Below, one piece after another: positions 11,662 through 23,700 of a DNA stretch of 64,000 nucleotides. The stretch lies in the NCBI GenBank assembly GCA_963555705.1, contig OY743189.1:6527501-6591500 (forward strand), read 5' to 3'. How positions within the stretch are numbered: position 1 is the first letter of the stretch; each line of letters starts with the position of its first letter. The translations under genes were made by a program, and so were the position numbers. Under the pieces are notes generated by a model that saw only the letters and a list, made by a program, of their open reading frames with translations, was not told where the DNA came from and made no database searches. The stretch comes from Ligustrum vulgare (Eukaryota > Streptophyta > Magnoliopsida > Lamiales > Oleaceae).

Positions 11662-12162
11662 CTTTACAAAACCCGAATGAAGGGGATCCTGGATAATACT
11701 GACTGTTACTTTTGTGGTGCACAGGAATCGAACTTCCACATCTTTTTTTACACGTGAGAGGGCAAAATTGGTTTGGAAAGCGGCTGGTTTGTGGGGATTT
11801 TTTAAAGGATTGCACAGGGTTCGTGAGTTGACACACTGCTAAAAATGTCCATGGATTCTATGAACTTTGATTTGGTGGTTGTAGGGGCTTTGCTGTGGGT
11901 CATTTGGTGGGAGAGAAACAATCTGCTAAGGGGCGAGATAGGTAGAAAAGCATCATTATTAGTTGGCTTGGCTTCGTCTTTCATCACTACTGACGGTGCT
12001 TCGCTCGATGGGAAACTACATAGCAGGAGGACTTTCTCTGTCTGTCGAAAATGGAAACAACCAAATGTGGGGTTTCTGAAATTGAATACCGATCCTGCTT
12101 TCCGAGATGATTTCATCGGCGTTGGGGCAGTTATTAGAGATGATCAGGGTTTGGGAGAGTAA
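11662..12162 (+). pseudogene. LINE-type fragment: zf-RVT finger and RNase H (RVT_3) start
   Basis: From 11692 one frame reads DNTDCYFCGAQESNFHIFF, a zinc-binding zf-RVT motif found near the C terminus of plant non-LTR retrotransposon polyproteins. A +1 frame continues with RAKLVWKAAGLWGFF. The frame from 11845 gives LLWVIWWERNNLLRG and then WKQPNVGFLKLNTDPAFRDD followed by VGAVIRDDQG, the opening of an RVT_3-type RNase H domain, in which the catalytic Asp of the usual N-x-D-A pattern is followed by Pro. The fragment stops at 12162 without the rest of RNase H and has at least two frame changes, so it is a dead remnant. Confidence 0.75.
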
Positions 12163-12465
12163 AAGAAAAGGGAATATGCAGATTTTGAGTGTATTATTAT
12201 GAGTAGGGAATTTTTTGTTTGGATTGTGGGTACAATCTTGGCTACTGGACACCAACAGTAAGAAATCTTCATTGACATATACAATTTTTCCTTGCAATTA
12301 ACCACGTCTGATGTTGCTATCCTTAGATTTTGTGGCAATTTGTTGAGCAAAATTACAAGTTTTGTACTGAAATTTACACTGTATAGGACTTTAGAAAGCT
12401 GGGTTGCTGGTGAATGTTTGGAAAGCGGCATAGAAGTGGCGGTGGAGGGAGGAGAGGGGTGGTGT

Positions 12466-12560
12466 TACAGAATTAGTTGAGTAGGTGCGTACTTGAGTTT
12501 GTTTGTTTAATTGGAATTAGTTGAGTAGGTGCGTGCCTGTGTTTGTTTAATTGGAATTCG
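12466..12560 (+). repeat. Short tandem duplication
   Basis: The string AATTAGTTGAGTAGGTGCGT occurs twice, about 42 bp apart, each time followed by GTTTGTTTAATTGGAATT-like text. It borders the GTGAC-rich region. Confidence 0.8.
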
Positions 12561-13579
12561 TAGGTCGGTTTGGATATTAGAGATAGATGAATATTGCAAA
12601 AATTGAAAAAAAAAATGACATTCAAGTAGAAAAAGTGACAACGTGTCACTTTTTAATTAAATGAAAAGCGTCACTTAAAAAAATAATAAATAAATTGAAA
12701 AAGGGACATTCAAGTAGTAAAAAATGACTGAACGTCGCCCTTTTTTTTAACTAAAAGTGACATTGCTTTTAAATTAGAAAAGAAGGCGAGTTGAAAGAAA
12801 AAAGGATTGAAGCAACATTTTGTCATTAAAAAATAATAATAATAAAAGTGGCATTGTTTAATAAATCAATTTAGTGTTTTGGAATTGTATAATTTGTTAG
12901 TCAATGATGGATATTGCACAAAATGAAAAAGTGACATTCAAATAAAAAAGAATGACAAAGTGTCACTTTTTCAAAAGTGACATCGTATTACTTTTTAGTT
13001 AAAAGAAAAAAGTGATATTATGTTTGTGTTTGGAAATGTTTAATATATCTACTAATGTCTGTGAACTTGTGTAATTTGTTAGTCAATGATAAATGTTACA
13101 AAAATTGATAAATCGACCTTCAAGAAAAAAAAAGTGACAAATTGACACATTTTTCAGTGAAAAAAATTTAATTAAAAGAAAAAGTGTGTAAAAAGTAACA
13201 TTATTTCACTTTTTAAAAAAAGGAAAAAAAGTGGTTTTGTGTCACTTTTTAGAAAGAAAAATGTGACAAAATGTCACTTTTTTTTCTCTTTTTTCTTTAC
13301 AAAAAGTGACATAGTGTCACATTTTAGTTCATAGAAAACGTGATAAAAAGTGACATTAGTTCAAAGAAAAAATGATAAAAGTGACAAAATACCACTTTTT
13401 TGATATTGCTGATTGTGTAATGAATATTGCAAAAATTGAAAAAGTAACATCCGAGTAGAAAAAAGTAGTAAAGTGCCACCTTTTTAAAAAAAAGTGAGAA
13501 AATTATTAAAAATGTGACAAAAGTTTTAAAAAATTGGCACTCTATGTCACTTTTTTTTTATTATTATTATTATTTTATT

Positions 13580-14335
13580 TTTTTATAATAAAAAGTGGAA
13601 TTTTGTCAATTGTTCTTCAAAAAAGTGGCATTATATTACATTTTATTTAAAAAAATGTCATTTTGTCAATTTTTGTCACTTTTTCTTTAAAAAAAAAAAA
13701 AGATGGCATTTTGTCACTTTTTTTTTAAAAGTGATAAAATGATAAAAAGTGACATTGTGTCTTTTGTTACTTTTTTTATTTAAAATTGAAAAAGTGACAT
13801 TCAAGTAATAAAAAGTAACAAAACGTCACTTTATTTTACTAAAGTGACACTATATCACTTTTTAATTAAAAAATAAAGCAAGTTAAAACAAAAAGTGATA
13901 AGGAAAAAAAAGTTGCATTGAGTAATGTATCTATTAATATTTGTGGACTTGTGCAATTTGTTAACCAATGATGAATATTGAAAAAAAAAATGAAATTGAC
14001 CTTCGAGTGAAAAAAGTGACAAATTGTCACTTTTTTGTTAAAAGAAAAAGTGATAAAAAGTGAAATTATGTAAAAGACACAATTATTCCAATATTTTAAA
14101 TAAAATTAACAAGTCATGAATTTATTATAAGATTTTAATTTATATTTGATTGAGAAAGTAACATACATATTACTTTTTTAAAAATAAGTGACATTATGTC
14201 ACTTTTTTAAAAAAAGTGACAAAATTATTTAAAAAGTGACAAAAACATTAAAAAGTGGCACGCAAGATTTACAAAGTATTTTTACTTCCTAAAAATTTCA
14301 AAAGTGTATTTTTGTAAATGGTCCAAAAATAAGGG
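13580..14335 (+). repeat. Tandem duplication, copy 1 (offset 784 bp)
   Basis: This segment, from TTATAATAAAAAGTGGAATT to TGGTCCAAAAATAAGGG, is repeated almost base for base 784 bp downstream, with indels mainly in A/T runs. Confidence 0.92.
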
Positions 14336-14363
14336 TATTTGTGTTAATACCCCTTTTTATTAT

Positions 14364-15104
14364 TTTTTATAATAAAAAGTGGAATTTTGTCAATTGTTCT
14401 TCAAAAAAGTAACATTATATTACATTTTATTTAAAAAAGTGACATTTTGTCAATTTTTGTCACTTTTTCTTAAAAAAAAGGTGGCATTTTGTCACTTTTT
14501 TTTTTAAAGTGATAAAATGATAAAAAGTGACATTGTGTCTTTTGTTACTTTTTTTATTTAAAATTGAAAAAGTGACATTCAAGTAACAAAAAGTAACAAA
14601 ACGTCATTTTATTTTACTAAAAAGTGACACTATATCACTTTTTAACTAAAAAAGAAAGCAAGTTAAAACAAAAAGTGATAAGGAAAAAAGAAGTGGCATT
14701 GAGTAATGTATCTATTAATATTTGTGGACTTGTGTAATTTGTTAGCCAATGATGAATATTGAAAAAAATGATATTGACCTTCAAGTGAAAAAAGTGACAA
14801 ATTGTCACTTTTTAGTTAAAAGAAAAAGTGAAATTATATAAAAGACACAATTATTCCAATATTTTAAATAAAATTAGCAAGTCATGAATTTATTATAAGA
14901 TTTAAATTTATATTTGATTGATAAAGTAACATACATATCACTTTTTAAAAAATAAATGACATTATGCCACTTTTTTAAAAAAAATGACAAAATTATTAAA
15001 AAAGTGATAAAAACATTAAAAAAGTAGCACCCAAGATTTACAAAGTATTTTTACTTCCTCAAAATTTCAAAAGTGTATTTTTGTAAATGGTCCAAAAATA
15101 AGGG
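14364..15104 (+). repeat. Tandem duplication, copy 2
   Basis: Second copy of the block above, ending with the same GTCCAAAAATAAGGG. The copies are separated by about 28 bp containing an imperfect palindrome (AAGGGTATT...AATACCCCTT). Confidence 0.92.
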
Positions 15105-15699
15105 AAAAATACACATCTCAGTCCATTATAGTTTACCATATCATAAATAGAAAACAATTCATATTATTTCATTTTTCAGGTCATATATATATATAAGGAA
15201 ACGATAATTCAAATATTTACGCTGAAATCATGGAATCTGTTACACAAACTTACCATATTACACAGGTCTCTTACAATTCCCAATTCTGATTTGATTCGTC
15301 ATTTACTAGTCGCTGGAGTAATTACGAAAGACACAATCACTTCAATTGTCAACGTAATCTTCCATTGTCGTTGACTGAAGAAATTACGGAGGTCACATAA
15401 AATCATCCCCGGGTATTAGCTGACGGACGTTGGATGGTGTCTGACAGGTTGATAGAAAGAAGGAAGATCAATTTATAGATGTAATTTAATTATATTTGAT
15501 AATGTAATGGTAACAGTATGTAATTTATGATGATTTCATCGACAACGTTGATATAATTTGTGATGTACCATATGTGACGTCATATATCATTAATGTATAT
15601 GATGTATTCTTAGAAATGAGTACGAATAAATTGAAATTAAGTATAATTCTTTTAACAAATTTATATTTATGTTACCTGATAATGTGTTTCACCTAAACT

Positions 15700-16060
15700 C
15701 TTGACCTGATATTGTTTTTAAAGTCCAGATCTGGTCCACATTGTCCTGAATCAACATATTAAAACTGCATGTGACCTTGTACAATTTGACCTGACGGTGT
15801 AATCTAATTCGATTCTGTCATGATATTTGTGTTGAACTGTGGTCGTGTGACCTGGGGTAATTAGCACGTTACCATGTGACCAGAGGTTTAATTGTTGTTT
15901 CGGAAGTGGCTGGTGTAGTAATTATATGATACCTGAGTCATTTTAATTCTCCCATTGACAAGCTACATATGTGAAGAAGTATTCAAAATGTGGAAGTAAA
16001 ACTTTGTGACCTAATGAACTCATAATATTAGAATTGTTATGTATATGATTGACTAATGTG
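15700..16060 (+). repeat. Start of the TGACCT-type minisatellite upstream of mudrA
   Basis: Scattered TGTGACCT, GTGACCAG and TTGACCTGA units occur before the mudrA fragment. An acceptor-like ATGTGCAG at 16070-16077 directly precedes its ATG, so this stretch may be leader intron. Confidence 0.55.
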
Positions 16061-16079
16061 TCCAACATAATGTGCAGGC

Positions 16080-16670
16080 ATGGGGTACATCCACATTTGC
16101 ATGCTGTATGGATCACATTCTGCATTGGTAATCGTGAATCAAGACTGTGATTATTCGAGATTGTTAGAAGCAGCTATGACAAAATTTGGATTTGACCGTA
16201 ACAAGATGGCGGTGTCAATGAGTTATGCATTGAATGGTGATATACAACCGGTTAGAATTAAAAGTGACAACAATGTTATCTCTTATCTGTCATTGAAATG
16301 CATTGATAACGACCCTGCCAAGTACCCCATGATGATCGAAGTTACAAACGTGGAAAATGGGCGGAACAATGATGTTTTCCCTTTTATGGAGCCTATTGCA
16401 ATGGGGCATAGGTTCAATGATGAACAATTTTCATTACATGAGATGGCTAACGAAATATGTAATGCAACGGTGGAGGGATCGTGCGAGGTGGATGATAATC
16501 TAGTCACAATTGTGGTGAATGCTGATGCTAGAGAGGTTGAAGAGCGATGGATTTTTAAGAATAAAGAGACTCTAAAAATGAGCTTGACATTTTATGCGAT
16601 ACAACATAGTTTAGGCGTACTTGCACAAGCTTTGCTCCCATTAGTAAATGAATTGATACCTTCATAGTTT
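16080..16670 (+). pseudogene. Truncated mudrA-type MULE transposase, N-terminal part only
   Basis: The frame starts MGYIHICMLYG after an acceptor-like site and runs 195 residues. The first ~100 residues resemble the PB1-like N-terminal region of plant MULE transposases. Residues ~150-175 (ERWIFKNKETLKMSLTFYAI) match the start of the MuDR DNA-binding domain (DBD_Tnp_Mut). The frame then diverges and ends at ELIPS, with none of the usual basic/Cys-rich continuation, catalytic MULE domain or SWIM zinc finger; minisatellite follows instead. It cannot encode an active transposase. An alternative is that the rest was on exons now lost to the repeat expansion. Confidence 0.75.
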
Positions 16671-16754
16671 TAGAATCTGTAATTCCCACTTTTGGATATA
16701 ATTACAGGATCATTAATTTTTTCATTGGTTTTACAATGAGTTACATAATGAACT

Positions 16755-17935
16755 TGTTACGTGATTTGAGTACTATGTGACCTGGCGCCAATTACATGTG
16801 ACCCAGTGTTAATAACAAGTGACCTAGTGTGAATAACATGTGACCTGGTATGAAGCACACGTGACCTCGAATAAGTAATATGTACCCTGCTGTAAGAACA
16901 ATGTTGCATTGTATGAATATCAGGTGACATGTAATGAGTAATAATTACCAATTTTGTTATTGACTTGTTAGATGATTTGAGTACTACGTGACATGCCGTG
17001 AACAACATGTGACCTAGTCTGAACACCATGTGACCTAGGCTTAATAACATGTGACCTAGTGTGAATTACATGTGACCTGTTATGAAGCACACGTGACCTC
17101 GAATGAGTAATATTTTCCCTGCTCACCTGCTGTAATAACAATGTGGCATTGTATGAATATCAGGCGAGATGGTATAAGTAAAATGTGACCTAAATGATTC
17201 ACTTGTGACGACGCATAACTAACATGTAGTCCTGAATTAAAATCATGTGACCTAGAGTGAGTAAGATGTACCCTATCATATAAACATTGATGATTTGTAT
17301 GAATATCAGGTGACATGGTATGAGTAATAATTACCATTGTTTTTATTAACTGTTAGGTGATTTGAGTACTATGTGATCTGGTGTGAACAACATGTGACCT
17401 AGTCTTAACAACATGTGACATAGTCTTAATAACATGTGACCTAGTCTTAATAACATGTGACCTGGTATGAAGCACACGTGACCTCGAATGAGTAATATTT
17501 ACCCTGCTGTAATTATAATGCAGCATTGTATGAATGTTAGGAGACCTGGTGTAAGTAAAATGTGACCTAAAATGATTCACTTGTGGTCACACACAAGTAA
17601 AATGTAGTCCTGAATTAAAGTCATGTGACCTATCATACAAACATTGATGATTTGTATGAGTTACTTGTGACAAGGTAAGAATAACGTGTGACCTGGTATG
17701 AAAATAATGTGAACTGAAAAATATTAGAAGTGACCAAGTACGACTATCATGTGACATGGTATGCATGATGTGTGACCCGGTATGACTCATATGTAACATG
17801 TTCTACAAACCCTGTTCTTTGTATTAATAACACTTAACCTGGTATTAATAACATGTGACCTAATATGATTACTGTGTGACCTGGTATGAATACATTGTGA
17901 GCTGGTATAAATAACATGGGACATGAAATACGATG
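16755..17935 (+). repeat. Minisatellite of TGTGACCTGGTATGAATAA-type units
   Basis: Units of roughly 20-28 bp built on AACATGTGACCTRGTNTGAA repeat dozens of times. A higher-order unit of about 310-320 bp is also repeated (the series GTGACCTCGAATGAGTAATAT, GCATTGTATGAATATCAGG, GTGACGACGCATAACTAAC recurs from 16860, 17090 and 17480). Open frames here on the minus strand, rich in HTRSHV, are translations of the repeat, not genes. Confidence 0.93.
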
Positions 17936-20759
17936 TAATTTTGAACATGACGCATTAAGCATAATGAATCATACTGAAAACATAGCGAAAATGTACATGA
18001 CCCAAAAAGGAAATAAACAAAATATAAATAAAATCCATCCAGTGTAATTACATCACATTGCATCTGTTAATTTGAAAAAGGAAAAAAAAAAAGTGCTGCC
18101 TATATATACGATGTTGCACCAATTGATTAGACAGAAAATCAGTCGTCCGCGATGACAATGTTGTCTCCTCTCCTTGTAGGACGTGATGAGTTAATTTTTA
18201 CTTGTCTGTGCTTGTAAAGTGTTGCGGCTATGTCCATCCGTGCACGTGTAGCGTCAAAATCCTTTGGCATTGACTTGATCTTGTTATGTAACACATATTG
18301 CACATACTTAATCACAAATATGCCACAATCGTGCCTAAGTAAAAACAAATAGACATGTGTTATCAATAGAGATCTATATAGAAATTTACAGCATCTGCAA
18401 TGTAACATCATGTCCATACCCATTTTGCTGCTGAGGGATGTCCTGTGCCAAAGATGCTTCCAACCACAAAAGATCCTTGTGAGGCAGGTCGGATGCACTG
18501 CTCCAAATGTCAATGTGTTTCATCAATTCAGGGATGAGCTTCAGGAAAGGTTGAATCCCTTCATACACCATGTTCGGCCTATAGGTTCTAGAGCATGAAT
18601 TAAGTATCAATACCGAATGCTTCCTTATATTGAGCTTTGCGAGCATCCAGTGTGCACGGTTGGTGGGCAAGATCGACAGTAGCAAAAAGTCAACGTCATT
18701 CCATGGAGCATTTATGTCCAATCTTTCACCTCTCATAACGTCAGTTAGGTAAGGCTTGGACAATAGGGTGGATGAGTCTTTCAGAAAAAGTGGGTACAAA
18801 TCCTTGATCAATGCCTGGTAAGTTGAGTCATTTTTCGTGAATCTACGTTGTATGTTCAGACCATGTCGTGCTGCCTAGCGAATGTAATAGAAAAACGCGT
18901 CCATGTGCTGTAGCAGAGAAACAATGCACATCTTGTAATGGAATCAAAGTGTCTTACTAAGTTTTGTTCACTTGCAATGATTGCTTTGTGCGCGAGAAAA
19001 TGAAACTGTGTAACGGTGCAAAGATTCTAACCATTCTACAAAGCGATGATTCTGGATCTATAAGTGCATGCCACCACATTTTGTATCCAACAGGGATTGG
19101 TCCAAATTGAAAAGGTGGAGAGATCTCATCTTCTTCATCGTTGAATTTCTTCCTACAAAGTCAATGAAGTGAAGATATGGTCACAAGATCTATCTTATAT
19201 GGTTAAAAAACTGGATCTAGTACTTTACAATTTATGTCTTACATGGTCTTTGGTTTGTAGCCTCTATTGAACCAATTCTTGGATGCCATGATGTCTGCAT
19301 CATCCGCGTTCTGGTCACATTTCTCAAAGACAATTACAATTGCAGATTGCTTGTTGTGTTTTCCTTGCCCAGCGACAAATGGAGATTGCAATGCTCTAGT
19401 TGGTCTTGTTGCCCTCTTAACTGGAAGCCACGACGTTGGAGCACTTGTGGGTGTTTTCTGAAATGGGATGCAACAGTGAAAATGGTGACATAGGTTGGTA
19501 AACTTGGTGAAAATGGAAATGAGATATAACATTGTGACTTCAGTGTAATAAATATACCTGTTCATTGTCAATTTTGGATTCATGAACCACAGCAGCTACT
19601 ATTTTATCCAGATTTCCTTGTATTTCGTCATTTGGAACCACAAATTCAGGTCTACTAGATGGTGCAGGATTTTGGGTGAATCCCATCCCTAAATCAAAGG
19701 ATGGAGTTTGACAATATTCGGGGATCTCTTCTTCAAGGAAACACTTTCCCTTCCCTTTGGCATCAGATAGTTGTTCTAAGTTTTTTTCCTGCCAAAAAAC
19801 ATATCCTCAGAAATAGTGGAATGCATGTCTGGAACACAAAGTTATTTCATGGTCATGTGACCTCAGATAATAAATATACACGCATGTTAAACATTGAGAA
19901 TGAGGTTGAGACCCAAAACAAAAAAGAAGCATGAATTTGAAGTTACCTCCAACGCCATGCTATCATGCTTATCATGATCCCTGTGCATGTAACTCAATTT
20001 ATCTTTAAATTCCTCAAGTGCACAGGATATCATTGCGGAAACAGAATCTGACATGAATGTAATATTTGTCTTTGACTCTGTCATCTCATTCTTCAATACA
20101 TTTTGTGTCTGAACAATTTCTTGCAGTTCTTGGCTCCTGTCTGAACGTAGAACCGCAACTTGTGACTTCAATTCATTCACAGTCAAACTCGGATCTTTGT
20201 TCTGTGACTTCACCTGAGCAATTTCATCTTTCAATTCTTTCTTCCAACGCTGATACACCTGTATACCACAAATTACATTTGTATTAGTTTTGTTTCAAAG
20301 GTAAATAAATTGTTAGTGTAAACTAAACGAATTACGTTATCAGATGGACCCTCCTCTGAATTTGTGTCGTCGGTAAAGATTATATCTTCAAAGGCGGGGC
20401 TCGGACTGTCCATGAAAGCATCCTCATCAAATTATACCCCAGCTTGATCTGTTGGAGACTCAAACACACCTGATGAATTTTGCTGTACAGGTGGGGGATC
20501 GACAAAGTCATCATTTGTTTTATCTTTATGGGCTGATTTATCATATGTAATCATCAGTTGACCAGCAATAGGTTTTTGAGCTGAACCTACGTCATCACCC
20601 GGTTGACGTGGCTTATGGCATTGAACACCAATCATGTATGGTGGCATCATCTCCAGATCACTAGGATCAAGGTCAAACAATTCAATCTGTATCCAGAATG
20701 ACGGAAACAAAATTGTGTTGGATCAGATAATTACATAAACATGGCTGTAAAGTTCGTGT

Positions 20760-21080
20760 GGAAACCAAGACTGTGACCTGGTGAAGTATATGTGCTAAGG
20801 GTGTTAATAAAAAATAGTAAGACATTTTGACATTCCTATATCACTAATTGAAGCATGAAGTGGGAACTGAATGGCAATAAATGTGACCTCAGAAAACCAA
20901 GACTGTGACCTGCTGAACTAATATGTGCTAAGGGTGTTAAACTAATTGAATGACATTTTGACATTCCTATATCACTAATTGAAGCATGAAGTGTGACCTG
21001 ATTGACAATACATGTGACCTCAGAAAATATTTGGTTAGTGACTAGGATGACATATAATGTGACCTCCTAAACACATAGAT
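20760..21080 (+). repeat. TGTGACCT repeat block in intron 2 of the ULP1-like gene
   Basis: Two direct copies of a ~120-bp unit (AAACCAAGACTGTGACCTG ... GACATTTTGACATTCCTATATC ... ATTGAAGCATGAAGTG) at about 20763-20880 and 20895-21000, containing the same TGTGACCT core as the array at 16.8-17.9 kb. Confidence 0.85.
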
Positions 21081-22059
21081 ACTACAAAATGTGATAAACT
21101 CTACTACCATTAAGACATTGAAACGTACCACATGTAAAAAAGACCATAAGTTGATTGTCATAGTCTGTCCTATCTGTTAAGAGGCTAACTAAAATTACTT
21201 TCAAAAACTTACATTTGGTTCTAAGAATATCTTGTCCTCGATGGTGGAGTAGACATGTATCTTATCGGCACACCAATTAAGGATTGGAGGTGACATGCTC
21301 TGAATCCTTGTGTTTACTCTGCCATTCAATATTGGTACGGTCTCATAGATCCATACTTGAAAGGCAAGTAAAAAACCCCCTAGTCGGTAATGAGAATTCC
21401 TCTTCTTCAAGGCATCCTTCAACGAAGTAATTGATATTTTAAATATTTCCCTCCCCCATGGAAACATCTTCATTACATCAAAATCTTCGATGAGGGGAAA
21501 CAGGTAATCATCAACCACCTTCTTGTATGATGTAGAAAAAAAATATGATGTGATCAAATACAGAATTTCGAGCCTCACTACGTCATGATCAGGTGCATCT
21601 ATGACTCCCAAATACACATCTCTGATGTCTTCATTCGTTATGGTGTTCAAATGGCCAATGTATGTATCTTTTATTCTGGAAGGTAAATTCTCAAGATTCC
21701 TCCGATTGTCAATGACTTCATATCTCAAGCCTGTAACCAGCGTGAACTCGGGCAGAACAAATCTAACATATCTACCAGCAATAAGGAACCACATCTCCTG
21801 CGAGTTCAGTTGTTCAACCATCCTCAGAAGAAAGAAGTGCAATAATTTTGGCTGGAGCACTATCTCATGGCAGTCGACAAAATATGAGAAACATGTGTTA
21901 GCCAGTATCTCTTTTTGACTATCATTTAGTTTGGATTTGAAGTTGGTCAGAGCATTCTTTGAAACATTGGACGTAATTTTCCCTGGAAACCATTCTCCCT
22001 CGGGAATAGTGTACTTCCATTTCTGTTGACAAATAGTGTAAGTCACAACATTAGTCCAC

Positions 22060-23700
22060 TAGTATATGTGCATTCCACATTAATATAAACAGGGTCACAT
22101 TAAGGTACATCAATAGAGAAAAATGTATTACACAAACAATCTTCAGGTTACACATCAGTGTATTACACAAACCAAGAGGATCACGCCTGTTGAACAGTTT
22201 GATACTTGAAAGCCAAACTAAACATATTTTTTAATCTTATTTGTTTAATCACTGATCGAGAAAGTAAATGACCTGGTTTATAAAAAAATAATTTTCTTAT
22301 GACTATAAGTTGAGGGACTCACTAATTATGTAAACCAAAATCTACACAATATGTGCCCCCCAAGTTCTAAACTGCGGGATTCAACATGTTTTATAAGATG
22401 CAGTTTTATATAAAAAATCTCTGCATCAGGCCTTTAGAATTCAAATCAAACTTTGCCATGAAAATTAGATTAAGGTCACCACCATTAAATACCAATAAGG
22501 ATTCAAGTCACGTCTTTGATATACCGAGGTCACATACAATGAATCAATACCCAAAGTTGGTTTCAGGTAACATACGTGAGAATACTGAAATCACATACAA
22601 TACACACAGTTGTCTCAAGGTCAATGTCAGCAGACCATCTCCATACTAGTGACATAAATAAGTTCACATTCAATATCCTAGGTCACATATGATACCTAGG
22701 TCACAAAGAATAAATCAATACTCAAACAAGGAAACAATACCCAAAGTTGGTTTCAGGTCACATACATGAGAATACTGAAATCACATACAATACACAAAGT
22801 TGGTTCAAGGTCAATGTCAGCAGAACATCTCTATACTGGTGAAATACACAAATTCACAATCAATACCCTAGGTCACATATGATACCCAGGTCACAATGAA
22901 TAAATCAATACCCAAATTTAAATACCAAATTTAACCCGAATCCGGTTATGGCGACCCAAACCCGCCCATTATCTTCCCAACGCCCTAACGACGAGATAGT
23001 ACTTGAATGGAAATTTTCTCTTACGTAATATATGGAAAATCTTAGAACTATATATAATATTCCTAGAGCTATTTTGGTGCAAATTGTTTGATCCTAGACT
23101 CCTACTTTTTTAACTACTCTGACTTTTTATAGCTACAATTTGACCTAAATTTGGATAAAATTTAATAGGCCTGGGATGTTGGTTTCAAAGTCTTATTTTC
23201 TTTAATGAAAAAAAGACGTGAACTATCTTATTAGATTTTCAAGAACTTCCTTTTCTTGAAATTTGAAACAGTTAATGATGCATTACTGAGCCAGAGTGGA
23301 TTTAAGGCTAATTTAAAGTCATGTTATCTCTAGATAAAGTATTCACTGGGTGTGATTTTTTTCAGTCTCTTTACATAGACTTGGGTATTACAAGTCTTGA
23401 AACTAGGGGGACATACATTAGGTCACATATGATAGCTCCAAGTTCACATTCAATACTCTAGGTCACAACTGAAACCTAGGTCACAATGAATAAATCAATA
23501 CCCAAACAATGAAACAATACCCAAACTTGGTTTCAAGTCACATCTCTAATCTGGTGAAATACCCAAATTCACAATCAATACCTTAGGTCACATATGATGC
23601 ATCGGTCACAACGAATAAATCAATACCCAAATTTAAATACCCAAAATCACATACAATACCTTAGGTCACATGTGATAGCTAGGTCACAATGAATAAATTA
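22060..23700 (-). repeat. AGGTCACA minisatellite in intron 1 of the ULP1-like gene
   Basis: Dispersed units such as CTAGGTCACATATGATACC, AGGTCACAATGAATAAATCA and ATACCCAAANTTGGTTTCAGG repeat, with higher-order copies at 22545-22680, 22740-22920 and 23400-23700. The core is the reverse complement of the TGTGACCT core in the 16.8-17.9 kb array. Confidence 0.88.

Larger units (their letters stand above)
12590..15104. repeat. AT-rich array of GTGAC/GTCAC palindromic modules
   Basis: For 2.5 kb the sequence is a mosaic of AAAAAGTGACATT and TGTCACTTTTT, often paired as hairpins with a short spacer (for example 13263-13280 and 13308-13324). Intervening text is nearly all A and T. The density of GTGAC/GTCAC is far above chance for such AT-rich DNA. 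No coding capacity. It immediately precedes the mudrA-bearing region and could be the subterminal region of that element, which is inference. Confidence 0.85.

Noticed and set aside
16757..17799. Four minus-strand frames rich in HTRSHV
   Set aside because: They are translations of the TGTGACCT minisatellite and have no independent support.
12590..17935. CRISPR-like array of regularly repeated units
   Set aside because: Units vary in length and there are no constant repeats with unique spacers; plant context and satellite-like structure.
20432..20434. Treating the TAA in exon 3 of the ULP1-like gene as an intron border
   Set aside because: A GT precedes it, but the same frame stays open and acidic for 32 more codons to a good donor, so a nonsense change is simpler.
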